This document shows positions 8,002-16,744 of a stretch of DNA of 64,000 nucleotides, piece by piece; the stretch's first letter is position 1, and the number at the start of each line of letters is the position of its first letter. Both the position numbers and the translations under genes were made by a program. Source of the stretch: Candidatus Zymogenaceae bacterium (lineage in GTDB: Bacteria; Desulfobacterota; Zymogenia; Zymogenales; Zymogenaceae); the NCBI GenBank assembly GCA_016931225.1, contig JAFGFE010000046.1:1-64000 (forward strand). Reading direction: 5' to 3'. The notes below the pieces were generated by a model, which ran no database searches, was not told where the DNA came from, and saw only the letters and a program-made list of their open reading frames with translations.

Positions 8002-8673
8002 TCAATCCCGTTTCCGAGCGATCAGCTCCATGAACCCCCCGATGCCGTGTCTCCTGACGGATTCGATCTCAAGGTTCGCACTTGCGACCCGTGATTCCAG
8101 GTTTTTTATCGCTCCGGTGGTGGTTTGGGTCACCAGGTAGGTAAGCGCCGCCAGGGGAATCCGAACAAGCATATAAAAAAACCGGCGAAAGATTCCCCCG
8201 GGGGGGACTTCATCGCCGATCAGGAGCATGCCCCTGTTCTTGAGGATGCGATGAACATGACCCAGGGCATAGGCTGTTTCATCGTCGGTCAGTTCCGAAA
8301 AGCAGAGTCCGCTCATTACCACGTTATAGCCACCGGTCTCAAGATCGTCCATCTCGGCAACGCCCATTTCCAAAAATACCATGTCTCCCGCAGCCTCGCC
8401 GATTTCCGCACGATACGCCCCGACCTTCTTCTTGGCCACGTCCATCATCGCCGGATTGATATCCATTGCGGTCACCACACCCCCCCGGGCCAGCGCCCGA
8501 AGTGTCAGCGCCCCGGTTCCGCACCCGATGTCCAGAACCCGGTCGCCCGGCCGAATGTGGGAGGTCAGCCGGTCGTATGCCTCGTCCAGTTGGCCTAGGG
8601 TCAAAAACCGTATACCCCGGTCGTAGCGATCCGGAGAGGACTCAAGGATCTTCATCAGAACATAGGTGCTCAT
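8002..8673 (-). CDS. cpaM: class I SAM methyltransferase, corrinoid protein-associated (CpaM-like)
   Basis: 223 residues. Rossmann-type SAM site VLDIGCGTG at 46-54, an acidic motif II region (VVTAMDINPAMM), and a post-motif segment (YNVVMSGLCFSEL). A hydrophobic stretch near 160-183 (FFYMLVRIPLAALTYLV) suggests membrane association, unusual for this fold. It is immediately upstream of the HgcAB-like fusion on the same strand. Methyltransferases recurrently paired with HgcAB-like fusions are, as I recall, called CpaM; the symbol rests on that pairing and on fold. Likely role: methyl transfer involving the corrinoid of its neighbour. Confidence 0.72.
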   Translation of the reverse strand: MSTYVLMKILESSPDRYDRGIRFLTLGQLDEAYDRLTSHIRPGDRVLDIGCGTGALTLRALARGGVVTAMDINPAMMDVAKKKVGAYRAEIGEAAGDMVFLEMGVAEMDDLETGGYNVVMSGLCFSELTDDETAYALGHVHRILKNRGMLLIGDEVPPGGIFRRFFYMLVRIPLAALTYLVTQTTTGAIKNLESRVASANLEIESVRRHGIGGFMELIARKRD

Positions 8674-8735
8674 CTCCTCCTTCCTTCCTCTTTACGAAAC
8701 AGGGTGACGGGACGATTCCCCTTGCTTCATCCCGA

Positions 8736-9515
8736 TTAGGAAAACTTCGGCTTTCTCTTTTCGATAAACGCCGCCATCCCCTCCCGTCCCTCGGGATGAG
8801 CGCCGCTTCGCGCGATCATGTCCCGCTCCCGCTCAAGCTGAATCTCAAACGGGACGTCGAAGGCGTCATAGATGAGCCCCTTGACCGCCCCGAAGGCGAA
8901 GAGCGGCCCCGACCCGACGCGCCTTGCCAGGGCCACGGCCTCGGCCACGACACGGGTGTCATCGACGATCGTTGTGACCAGTCCGAGGTCACGGGCTTTC
9001 TCCGCGTCAATCGGCTCATCGAAGGCCGCAATCTCCATCGCCCGGGCAATCCCCACCAGGCGGGGAAGGGTGTGGGTGCCGCCGCCGTCGATACACAGTC
9101 CCGCGCTCAGATATCCGAGCTTCAGGACGGCGCTTGTGCCCATAACGCGAAAATCCGCCGCCATCGCCAGGGAAAAGCCGCCCCCCGCCGCCGGGCCGTT
9201 GATCGCCGCCACCACCGGCTTTTTCATCCCGTGAATCTCCATGATCGCCCGGTGAAAGGCGCCGGCGACGAGGCGAAACGCGCCCTCCGGACCCCGCTCG
9301 TGCCCGTTGATATATTTCAGGTCGCCCCCGGCGCAAAACGCCCGCCCCGCCCCGGTCAGCACCACACCCCGAACGGCATCGTCGGCCGCGGCATCCGACA
9401 GCACCTCGCCCAATTCCCGCATCATCGTCTCGTCAAAGGAGTTGTAGTCCTCCGGTCGACTCAATGTCACGACGGACACCGCCCCGTCCCGATCCACGGC
9501 AATGGAACCAGTCAT
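8736..9515 (-). CDS. enoyl-CoA hydratase/isomerase-family protein (crotonase)
   Basis: 259 residues, normal family length. Oxyanion-hole segments are visible: FCAGGDL (60-66) and NGPAAGGGFSLAMAAD (107-121). The catalytic region reads CIDGGGTHTLPRLVG, with Asp where hydratases carry the first Glu, so the reaction may be isomerase-like or divergent. The start at 9515 has GGAGGT upstream; the longer frame runs across a terminator and is rejected. It lies 62 bases upstream of the methyltransferase gene on the same strand. Confidence 0.87.
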   Translation of the reverse strand: MTGSIAVDRDGAVSVVTLSRPEDYNSFDETMMRELGEVLSDAAADDAVRGVVLTGAGRAFCAGGDLKYINGHERGPEGAFRLVAGAFHRAIMEIHGMKKPVVAAINGPAAGGGFSLAMAADFRVMGTSAVLKLGYLSAGLCIDGGGTHTLPRLVGIARAMEIAAFDEPIDAEKARDLGLVTTIVDDTRVVAEAVALARRVGSGPLFAFGAVKGLIYDAFDVPFEIQLERERDMIARSGAHPEGREGMAAFIEKRKPKFS

Positions 9516-9560
9516 ACAATACCTCCGTGCCGATACCCTCCGGTCATCGGCGACAACCAC

Positions 9561-9594
9561 AAAAAAACCGGGCCCCTCTCGTGTGGGGCCCGGT
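9561..9594 (-). terminator. intrinsic terminator after the VOC gene
   Basis: On the minus strand a 10-bp G+C-rich stem (ACCGGGCCCC pairing with GGGGCCCGGT) and 8-base loop are followed by seven T. It closes the transcript ending at 9638 and separates it from the crotonase gene. Confidence 0.85.
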
Positions 9595-9637
9595 GAGAAT
9601 TCCCGTGATGTATCTTCAGTACCCAAAAAAGAGGGTA

Positions 9638-10012
9638 TCATTCAAACAGGTCGATGAGCTGAATGTGCACCCCGTCCGGGTCCTCGATGAAGGCGATTTT
9701 TCGATCCTCCCGGAGCTGGATCGGCTCCATGATAAACGTCACCCCCTCGGCCTTGAGGCGTTCCGCCAGGGCGTCGATGTCTTTCACGATGAGGGCGATG
9801 TGATAGAGGCCGTAGCCGGTGCTACAGTCCAGGCGGACGTCCCCCGGATTCGCGTCCTCGATCTCTATTTTGGTTTCATCGTTCCCGATAAAATAGAACG
9901 ACCGCCCCACCATATCCACCTTCTCCAGGATCTGAAATCCGAGGATGCGGGTGTAAAAATCGAGGGATTTTTCCACATTGTTGGACTTTATACCGACGTG
10001 ATCGAATCGCAC
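9638..10012 (-). CDS. VOC-superfamily (glyoxalase-like) metalloprotein
   Basis: 124 residues forming one VOC module of paired beta-alpha-beta3 units. Candidate metal ligands by position are His5 (FDHVGI), Glu50 (KIEIED), His71 (LYHIAL) and Gln118 (HIQLID); the last is Glu in classical glyoxalase I. Could be an epimerase, lyase or dioxygenase-like enzyme. It begins 13 bases after the aminotransferase gene and shares its transcript, ending at a strong terminator. Confidence 0.82.
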   Translation of the reverse strand: MRFDHVGIKSNNVEKSLDFYTRILGFQILEKVDMVGRSFYFIGNDETKIEIEDANPGDVRLDCSTGYGLYHIALIVKDIDALAERLKAEGVTFIMEPIQLREDRKIAFIEDPDGVHIQLIDLFE

Positions 10013-10025
10013 GGGTGCCCTCCTG

Positions 10026-11258
10026 TTATGATTCTTCCCTGATTAGTTTGAAGCATTCATCAACTACGTCGAGGGTCTTGTTGATGTCCTCATCGGTGTG
10101 GGCGGCCGAGAGAAACCAGTTGTGGTGCGGATGGAGAAACACCCCCCGCTTCGCCACCTCACCGCAGAACCGGCGGTTTCTCTCGAAGTACTGGTCGTCT
10201 TCGAACCGCATGAACGGCATGGCGTCGTGCCCTGTATAGGACACCTTCAGACCATGGGTCCTGGCAAGCCCGGTCATCCCCTCCCTCAGCTTTTTCCCCT
10301 GGGCGGCCACCTGTTCGATGACCCCCTCCTCTTCGATGATGTCCAGGGTCTTCAGTGTGGCTGCCATGGGCACCGCGGAAAAGTAGTGGGTGCCGGAAAA
10401 ATAGACATTCTGGGCCGCCTCCTTGATGGATTCTTTCCCCAAACCAGCGGCGATGGGATGTCCGTTTGCCATCGCCTTTCCCATGGTGACCATGTCCACA
10501 TCAACGCCGAAGTAGGCGTGGGAGCCGTTGGGGTGCAGCCTCAGGTTACAGCGGATATCGTCCATGATCAGAAGCGCCCCGTTGGCGTCGCACAGGGACC
10601 TGACGCCTTTGAGAAAACTCTCTGTCGGCATCATCTGGTCCGCCATCGCGGGGTGATGGTAGGGGGCGAGCATGACCGCCGCCACATCATTTTTGTATGT
10701 ATTGAATAAAGCCGTCAGCTCGTCCAGGTCGTTGTAGGTGAAGTGCACGACGTACGCCTTATATTCTTCCGGGATGCCGTTGGTGCTGTGTGTAATCCAG
10801 GAGGCGCTTCCGTGGTATTCGTCATGGGCGACGAAGACGACTCTTTTCTGAGTATGATGCCGGGCCACGGTCACCGCAAACGAGGTGACGTCCGTGCCGT
10901 TCTTGCCGAACACCGTCCAGTCCATGCCGTCGTTCAGGTTCACCAGACGTTTCGCGGTGTCAAGCCACAGGTTGGACGGGAGGGTAAAGCAGTTGCCCCG
11001 ATCCATCTGGGCCTTGGCCGCCTCTTCCACCCCGGGATGGCATAATCCCAGGATGTTCGTGCCGAACGAACACATGTAGTCGATGTATTCGTTCCCGTCC
11101 ACATCCCAGATGTGGCAGCCCTTGCCCCTGGCCAGAAAACAGGGGTACGATCCGTAGGTGAGAAACATCGGGCTTCTCGGTCCGTAGATGCCGCCGGGGA
11201 CATATTGTTTTGCCTCTTCGAGCATCGCGTAGGACTTCGTGAACTCATAAAGTGCCAT
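10026..11258 (-). CDS. class-III PLP-dependent aminotransferase (GSA-aminomutase-like)
   Basis: 410 residues. Class III features: VPGGIYGPRSPMFL at the N-terminus, FGKNGTDVTSFAVTVARHHT, the PLP-contacting Asp in LLIMDDIRCNLRL, and the Schiff-base Lys in MVTMGKAMANGHPIAAG. The family includes glutamate-1-semialdehyde aminomutases and omega-transaminases; the usual DEVxTGFR motif is altered to DDIRCNLRL, so it is not a typical hemL. Substrate unknown. It precedes the VOC gene in the same transcript and follows citrate synthase by about 100 bases. Confidence 0.85.
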   Translation of the reverse strand: MALYEFTKSYAMLEEAKQYVPGGIYGPRSPMFLTYGSYPCFLARGKGCHIWDVDGNEYIDYMCSFGTNILGLCHPGVEEAAKAQMDRGNCFTLPSNLWLDTAKRLVNLNDGMDWTVFGKNGTDVTSFAVTVARHHTQKRVVFVAHDEYHGSASWITHSTNGIPEEYKAYVVHFTYNDLDELTALFNTYKNDVAAVMLAPYHHPAMADQMMPTESFLKGVRSLCDANGALLIMDDIRCNLRLHPNGSHAYFGVDVDMVTMGKAMANGHPIAAGLGKESIKEAAQNVYFSGTHYFSAVPMAATLKTLDIIEEEGVIEQVAAQGKKLREGMTGLARTHGLKVSYTGHDAMPFMRFEDDQYFERNRRFCGEVAKRGVFLHPHHNWFLSAAHTDEDINKTLDVVDECFKLIREES

Positions 11259-11360
11259 AGTCGGAGCCTTTCAATGGTTCATTTCCACAAGGTTGTAACA
11301 GCCGCCGGGGGATACCACGCTACTCCCACGCCCCGGCACCATCTCAGTTAAGTCGCTCTC

Positions 11361-12605
11361 TCAGCGCTTCTCCAGGGAAATATAGGGGCGATCAAGATCG
11401 CCTATGTATTCCTGAATGGGACGGAATATCCGATTCGCGTCCACCTGCTCGTTCCAGTGGGCGGCCCAGCCGGCCACACGGGAGACGGCGAACACCGGAG
11501 TGAACAGGTCGATGGGAATCCTCAAAAGCTCCATCACCACCGCGGAGTAAAAATCCACGTTCGGATAAATCCGCTTCTGGGCAAGCCGCTTCTCCACCTC
11601 CTGTTCCATGGCCTGGGCGATCTCATAGAGGTCCTTCCCCTCTTCTCCGCCCACCCGCTTGACCATATCCGGGATGTACGACTTCAGAATCGGCGCCCGG
11701 GGATCGACGGTCTTGTAAATGCGGTGTCCCATCCCCATGATCCTTTTGCCGGCGTCAAGACGCTCTTCCACATATTTGGCCACGTTCTCCGGGCTGCCGA
11801 TGGAATAGAGCATCCTGAGCACCCGCTCGTTTGCGCCGCCGTGGAGCGACCCGGAGAGCGCCCCCACGGCCCCGGAGACGGCCGAATAGACGCTGGCGTT
11901 GGTGGAGCCGATCACCCGGGCCACGAAGGTCGAGGCGTTCAGGGTATGCTCGGCCATGAGAATGAAGCATCGATCCAACACCTTGGCCGTTTCCTTGTCC
12001 GGCGGCTCGCCGGTGAGCATGAACAGGAAGTTCTCCGCATGGGAGAATTTCGATACCGGCGGGAAGGGGTCCTCGTCGTTTCTGTATCGGTCGAACGCGG
12101 CGACGATTGTGGGGACCTTCGCAATCAGGGAGACCGCCCGCTTCAGGTTATGCAGCGGCGAGGAGACGTCGTCGGCATAGAAGTCTTCTCCCTGGAGCAG
12201 CGTGATGGCGGACTGGAGCGCGAGCATCGGATGCATCCCCACGGGGAATCGCTTGATGGCCTCCAGCACCGTAATCGGCAGGTGCCGCTGACGGTTTATC
12301 AACGTGGTGAATTGTTTCAGCTCCCGCTCGTTGGGGAGATGGCTGTAAAGCAGCAGATAGCTGGTCTCTTCAAAGGTACTGTGTTCGGCGAGGTCCTCTA
12401 TCTTGATACCGCGGTACAGAAGTCTGCCGGTTATGCCGTCCACGTGGCAGATGGAGGACCGGGTGGCCACCACCCCCTCCAGTCCGGGGCGATACGCGTC
12501 CTTTCTGATCGTCTCGGCGCTGTTTTCCTCCGGCACCGGCAGAACTTTTTCCTCCGCCGCCTCGGTGGTATTTGTGTTGTTGTTTTCTTCAGTCTTCTTT
12601 GTCAT
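11361..12605 (-). CDS. gltA: citrate synthase
   Basis: 414 residues. The catalytic residues are visible: His in GSLHGGANE, His in MGMGHRIYKT and Asp in YPNVDFYSAV. Condenses acetyl-CoA and oxaloacetate to citrate. The first 30 residues are Thr/Asn/Glu-rich and low in complexity. The start at 12605 is chosen because GGAG lies nine bases upstream; the frame is open for 65 more codons but those encode an unlikely, AT-rich sequence. A 2-methylcitrate synthase cannot be excluded, but no prp genes are nearby. Confidence 0.9.
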   Translation of the reverse strand: MTKKTEENNNTNTTEAAEEKVLPVPEENSAETIRKDAYRPGLEGVVATRSSICHVDGITGRLLYRGIKIEDLAEHSTFEETSYLLLYSHLPNERELKQFTTLINRQRHLPITVLEAIKRFPVGMHPMLALQSAITLLQGEDFYADDVSSPLHNLKRAVSLIAKVPTIVAAFDRYRNDEDPFPPVSKFSHAENFLFMLTGEPPDKETAKVLDRCFILMAEHTLNASTFVARVIGSTNASVYSAVSGAVGALSGSLHGGANERVLRMLYSIGSPENVAKYVEERLDAGKRIMGMGHRIYKTVDPRAPILKSYIPDMVKRVGGEEGKDLYEIAQAMEQEVEKRLAQKRIYPNVDFYSAVVMELLRIPIDLFTPVFAVSRVAGWAAHWNEQVDANRIFRPIQEYIGDLDRPYISLEKR

Positions 12606-13041
12606 ACGTTCACACTCCATACATACCCCGCCCGGGATGCGAAAAATGACCCACAGACCGGGCATTATATTCAAAATAAGAAAGTTAAAATAACAAATTG
12701 GAAGAGATTTGTCAAAAAAAACGTACGAAGAGATGATATCATTTACTAGACCTATTGAATCATAAGCCGGCGAACGTCCGCCGGACAGGGAGCGGCACAA
12801 TTCGAATTGAAAACCGCAGTGTATGACGGAGATCGAAAAGAAGATCGGTATCTCTACGCCGGCTGGAGTAAACCGCTTCCGTTCGTCCCCCAGTATTTCA
12901 TATTCCCCGGGCGTTTTGTCGGCTTCGAATATCTATGCATAAAAAACCGGGGGCGACCCTCACTTTCACAACGCCGCGCCCCGGTTTCTTTGATCTATTG
13001 AATTCTTGAGAGAAAAACGAACAGGGTCATCCCGTCGTATT
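12606..13041. other. intergenic region upstream of citrate synthase
   Basis: 435 bases between two minus-strand genes, AT-rich near the citrate synthase start. It holds the terminator of the upstream acyl-CoA ligase (12941-12987). I see no gene. Confidence 0.6.
12941..12987 (-). terminator. intrinsic terminator after the acyl-CoA ligase
   Basis: Minus strand: AACCGGGGCG pairs with CGCCCCCGGTT (one bulged base), followed by a T run, about 55 bases past the ligase stop. Confidence 0.75.
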
Positions 13042-14628
13042 TCACCCGCGCTTCTTTTTCTCCTCGTCCACCAGCACCAGGCGGTTTATCTTCCCGGTGG
13101 GGAGCATCGGCAGAAACGGCCTGACCTCGAATTCCTTCGGGACCTTGTAGTTGGCCAGGTGCTTCTTGCACAGCGCCTTCAGTTCCTCCGGGTCCACCTC
13201 CGTTCCCGGCACCGGCATGACGAAGGCCTTGCCCACCTCCTGCCAGGTCTCGTCCGGAATCGGCACGATGGTCACCAGGGCCACGTTGGGGTGCTTTTCG
13301 ATCACCGCCTCTATCTCCCGGGGATAGACGTTGTACCCGCCGGACTTGAACATCTCCTTGGTCCGGCCCACGATGGTGATATAGCCCCGCTCGTCGATGG
13401 TGGCGAGGTCCCCGGATTTCAGCCAGCCGTCCTTCGTGATGGTCTGTGCCGTTTCCTCGGGACGGTTCCAGTATCCCTTCATCACGAGATCCCCCCGCAT
13501 CCAGATCTCCCCCACATCGCCTGTGGGCACCTCTTTGCCTTTTTGATCCATCAACGTGATCTCGAACGCCGGGTCGCACGTGCCGACGGTTTTAATCAGG
13601 TCCTCCTCACTGTCCCCCGGCTCGCTATAGGTGATGAACCCGGCGTTCTCGGTCTGGCCGTATCCGGTAATCAGGGTGGCCCCGGTTTTGGCCAATCGTT
13701 TGACCATCCCCTCGGGGGCCGCCGCCCCGGCCCAAACGTAGTTCCTGATGCTGGAGAGGTCGTAATCGTCGAAATTCGGCAGCTTGAACTGGAGCAGGAA
13801 CATGGCGGGCACCTGGCCCAGGACAGTGATCTTTTCGTCCTGGATGGTTTTGAGGGTCCCCTCGGGGTCGAACTTGTCCATCATCACAAGCCCAATACCG
13901 GACATCAATGTGGCGTAGGAGATCTCCACGGCCCCGGCCACGTGGTTGATGGGAAAGTGAATCAGCATCTTCCCCTCGCCCGGCTTGTGGTTCACCATGA
14001 AATGCTCCACCTCCACCCGGATATTGGAGACGATGTTTTTATGGGTCAGAAGCGCCCCCTTGGGCTTTCCGGTGGTGCCCGAGGTATAGATGATCAGGGT
14101 CGGGTCGTCCTCGTCCGTCTCACCCATCCGCTTTTCAAGGGCGTCGTCCAGCTCGGGACGCTCCTTCTTGAGCTCGTCCGCCCAGTTGAGGGTCCCCTCC
14201 CAGGGATCGCCGACGATCACCAGTTTTTCCAGCTCCGGATTCTGTTTCATCACCTCCAGCATGTCGTCCTTGTAGTCCCGCTGGAGAAAATCATACCAGC
14301 GCACCACGAATCCGACCTTCGGCTTGGCGTCATCCACCTGATAGAGAAACTCGTCCAGCATGTACCGGGGGTTGAGGCCGTACCAGACGGCGCCGACCAT
14401 GCCGGCGGCCATATAGCAGTACATGAACTCGGGGCGGGCGGCGGACAGGGTGAAAAACCGATCCCCCTTTTCAACCCCCAGCTCCAGCAGAAGCTTCGCC
14501 ACCCGTCGGGTGTTTTCGTAAAACTCGCTGTAGGTTATGCGCTCGTCGCCGAAAATCAGCGCCTCGGTATCGGGCCGTTCTTCGGCCCACTTTTTCAGAT
14601 AATGCCAGGTCAGTGTTTCCTTCGCCAT
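13042..14628 (-). CDS. AMP-forming acyl-CoA synthetase
   Basis: 528 residues, full length for the class. Core motifs are present: the P-loop YTSGTTGKPKGALLTHKN, GYGQTENAG, WLKSGDLATIDERGY, the hinge GRTKEMFKSGGYNVYPREIE, and the C-terminal catalytic Lys in LPTGKINRLV. Activates a carboxylic acid to acyl-AMP and then to the CoA thioester; chain length and substrate cannot be read from sequence. It lies 70 bases after the adenylate-forming gene of the peptide cluster and ends at its own terminator, so it may be an independent unit. Confidence 0.9.
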   Translation of the reverse strand: MAKETLTWHYLKKWAEERPDTEALIFGDERITYSEFYENTRRVAKLLLELGVEKGDRFFTLSAARPEFMYCYMAAGMVGAVWYGLNPRYMLDEFLYQVDDAKPKVGFVVRWYDFLQRDYKDDMLEVMKQNPELEKLVIVGDPWEGTLNWADELKKERPELDDALEKRMGETDEDDPTLIIYTSGTTGKPKGALLTHKNIVSNIRVEVEHFMVNHKPGEGKMLIHFPINHVAGAVEISYATLMSGIGLVMMDKFDPEGTLKTIQDEKITVLGQVPAMFLLQFKLPNFDDYDLSSIRNYVWAGAAAPEGMVKRLAKTGATLITGYGQTENAGFITYSEPGDSEEDLIKTVGTCDPAFEITLMDQKGKEVPTGDVGEIWMRGDLVMKGYWNRPEETAQTITKDGWLKSGDLATIDERGYITIVGRTKEMFKSGGYNVYPREIEAVIEKHPNVALVTIVPIPDETWQEVGKAFVMPVPGTEVDPEELKALCKKHLANYKVPKEFEVRPFLPMLPTGKINRLVLVDEEKKKRG

Positions 14629-14698
14629 GAGAGCACCTCCTGAATAAATATATACAAAACGGGGATGTGTAAAAGTATACGGATCGTCGCCCCAGCCG

Positions 14699-16237
14699 TC
14701 ATTCGGTGGACCGAGAATCGTCCAAAAGGGCGTGTTTCATCACCTTTCCGGTATCGGTACGGGGAAGATGACCTACAAAAAACACCTTCTTAACGACGGC
14801 CCCGAGAGAGGGGTCCCTCCGGCAGCGATTGAGGAGTTCCTCTTCTGTGGTGTGCGAATCCGGCTCTACAACCGCAAAGATACCCACACCGGAAAAATCC
14901 GCACTTTCGGACAAGTCAACGGCGGCGCAATCGACGACACCCTCCATCGCCGTCACGAGCGCCTCGATCTCCGAAGCGAAGACCACCTCGCCGTCGATAT
15001 CCAGGGCGTCCTCACGTCTCCCCCGGTAATAGAGATATCCGTCCTCGTCAAGATACCCGATATCGCCGGACCAATACCACTCATCGGTCGGTATGCGCCG
15101 CGGTTTCTTCGGTTCGGGATAGATGACCCCCGCCCGGGCGGGCGAGCGGGAGATGATCTCACCCAGCGTCCCCGGAGGGAGCGGCGCGCCGCTTCGATCC
15201 GCCACAATGATCTCCGATCCCAGGTACGGTCGACCGACCGACTCCGGTTTTTTTCCTCGATCCTCCGGGGGCATCAGCGTCAGCAGGCCGCACTCCTGCT
15301 GGCCGTATACCTCATAGAGCACAGGGCACAGGCGGTGTTCTATTTCAACGCGCAGCGAAGGGGGAAGACGGGTGCCCGCCATCACGATACGCCTGAGAGA
15401 CGATACATCCCGTGATGCAAATTCCGGCAGCGCCATGACATGCCGCGCAAGGTCTGGTATGAGGATAGACAGGGTAATCCTCTCTTCTTCAAACAGCGAG
15501 AGGATACGGGAGGGATCGAGATCTGAGAGCACCTGGGCCGCCCCTACAAAGAGGGCCGCCGTATACCAGAACATCGAAACCCTCGTGTAGGGGGGAAGCA
15601 CGGCCAGTATCCTCTCATCTTCGGTCACCCCCTGCTCGACGGCCATCCGTGTATAGGGCTGGTTCTGGCGATGTGTGATGATATACCCCCTGGGGCTTTT
15701 CGTGGTGCCGGAGGTAAAATAGAAACAAAAATCGTCGTCGATGGAAGACGCCGCGTCCGGCGCCCGGTCATCCCCCCCCTCGATCATCGCAGTGTATGAG
15801 TGGGCGTATCCCGGAACATCAGACCCGACGGCGATAAAATGTTTCGGCCGGGCGGGACTCGTGTGGATCCGATCCGCGACTCCGATCGCCTCCGGCCCGA
15901 AGACGACGGCGGACACGTCGGTAAATTCCATGTGCCGCATCACATGCTCCGGCATGAGCCGGGAGTTCAGCGGCATGCCGATACACCCCAGTTTTGACAG
16001 GGCCGCCAGCAATTCAAAATCCTCTATTCTGTTGTCACATAAGAGAGAGACAATCTCCCCCTTCCTCAGCCCGATATCTTTCAACCCCCGGTATGCTGAA
16101 TTGACACGCCGATTGTGCTCCCGATAACTGAGACGCCTCCCGGAACGGGGACAGATGAAGGCCTCATTCTCTCCGAAGAGCTCCGCCGCCCGGCGGCAGT
16201 AATCCCCGATGGTGATCGGTTCACCTTGCCCGGTCAT
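14699..16237 (-). CDS. adenylate-forming enzyme of the peptide cluster
   Basis: 512 residues of the AMP-dependent synthetase/ligase family. P-loop YFTSGTTKSPRGYIITHRQ, VYGQQECGLL, WYWSGDIGYLDEDGYLYYRG, and C-terminal LPRTDTGKVMKHAL with the catalytic Lys. The hinge reads GRREDALDIDGEVVFASEIE, replacing the common G-G-x-N motif, and the N-terminal half is divergent. The start overlaps the S26 protease gene by 17 bases, placing it last in the RiPP operon. It could activate a carboxylate to be attached to the peptide, or be a lipid-metabolism gene carried along; the overlap favours the former. Confidence 0.82.
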   Translation of the reverse strand: MTGQGEPITIGDYCRRAAELFGENEAFICPRSGRRLSYREHNRRVNSAYRGLKDIGLRKGEIVSLLCDNRIEDFELLAALSKLGCIGMPLNSRLMPEHVMRHMEFTDVSAVVFGPEAIGVADRIHTSPARPKHFIAVGSDVPGYAHSYTAMIEGGDDRAPDAASSIDDDFCFYFTSGTTKSPRGYIITHRQNQPYTRMAVEQGVTEDERILAVLPPYTRVSMFWYTAALFVGAAQVLSDLDPSRILSLFEEERITLSILIPDLARHVMALPEFASRDVSSLRRIVMAGTRLPPSLRVEIEHRLCPVLYEVYGQQECGLLTLMPPEDRGKKPESVGRPYLGSEIIVADRSGAPLPPGTLGEIISRSPARAGVIYPEPKKPRRIPTDEWYWSGDIGYLDEDGYLYYRGRREDALDIDGEVVFASEIEALVTAMEGVVDCAAVDLSESADFSGVGIFAVVEPDSHTTEEELLNRCRRDPSLGAVVKKVFFVGHLPRTDTGKVMKHALLDDSRSTE

Positions 16238-16709
16238 ACCGCTTCACCTTTCTATATCGAGCGATTAAAGAATACATCCGTGACGGCGTCCGGAACAACA
16301 TCCTTTTTACGCCTCCCGTGAGTATGCCGGCGGTCAGGTTGCGGGCGCACAAAAAAGAGCTGACCCGCCCCTGCCGGGGTCTTCTGAGCCTCCCGTTTCG
16401 AATAATCATCGAAACGCACCGGCAAAAGTCGCCCGGAAGCAACACCGGCTCGTCGGGTTCGGGCAGGTTGTCCCCCTTTAAGACGATACGCGTACCGAAA
16501 GCGGACCGTTCAACGGAAAGCACCCGGTGGACGACCGTGCGGTCCCGGTCGTCCACGCAGACAATACATCCGGGGACGATATCCGAAACCGGCATCTCTC
16601 TTGTGACGATACCGTCGCCGGGCCTGAGCCCGGGATACATGCTGAAGCCCGAAAACATAAGGCGGCGATATCGATCACGCATCAACGACGTCTCATTCGA
16701 TTGTCTCAT
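16221..16709 (-). CDS. S24/S26-type peptidase with Ser/His dyad (leader peptidase candidate)
   Basis: 162 residues. Signal-peptidase motifs in order: FSGFSMYPGLRPGD with nucleophile Ser23, TVVHRVLSVE with His61, and VLKGDNLPEPD (78-88). His at the position of the bacterial general-base Lys puts it with the archaeal/ER or SipW type. No clear membrane helix is visible, so it may be soluble. The tail is basic. It starts 35 bases after the precursor gene, so leader removal is the obvious inferred job. No strong ribosome site is seen; an internal ATG at 16682 is possible. Confidence 0.78.
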   Translation of the reverse strand: MRQSNETSLMRDRYRRLMFSGFSMYPGLRPGDGIVTREMPVSDIVPGCIVCVDDRDRTVVHRVLSVERSAFGTRIVLKGDNLPEPDEPVLLPGDFCRCVSMIIRNGRLRRPRQGRVSSFLCARNLTAGILTGGVKRMLFRTPSRMYSLIARYRKVKRYDRAR

Positions 16710-16744
16710 GACACATCATTCACGTTGAAACAGACTGTTTTCGT

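Noticed and set aside
11457-12749. 430-codon plus-strand frame opposite citrate synthase
   Set aside because: Antisense shadow caused by third-position bias; translation is low in complexity.
13006-14643. 545-codon plus-strand frame opposite an acyl-CoA ligase
   Set aside because: Same shadow effect; composition unlike any protein here.
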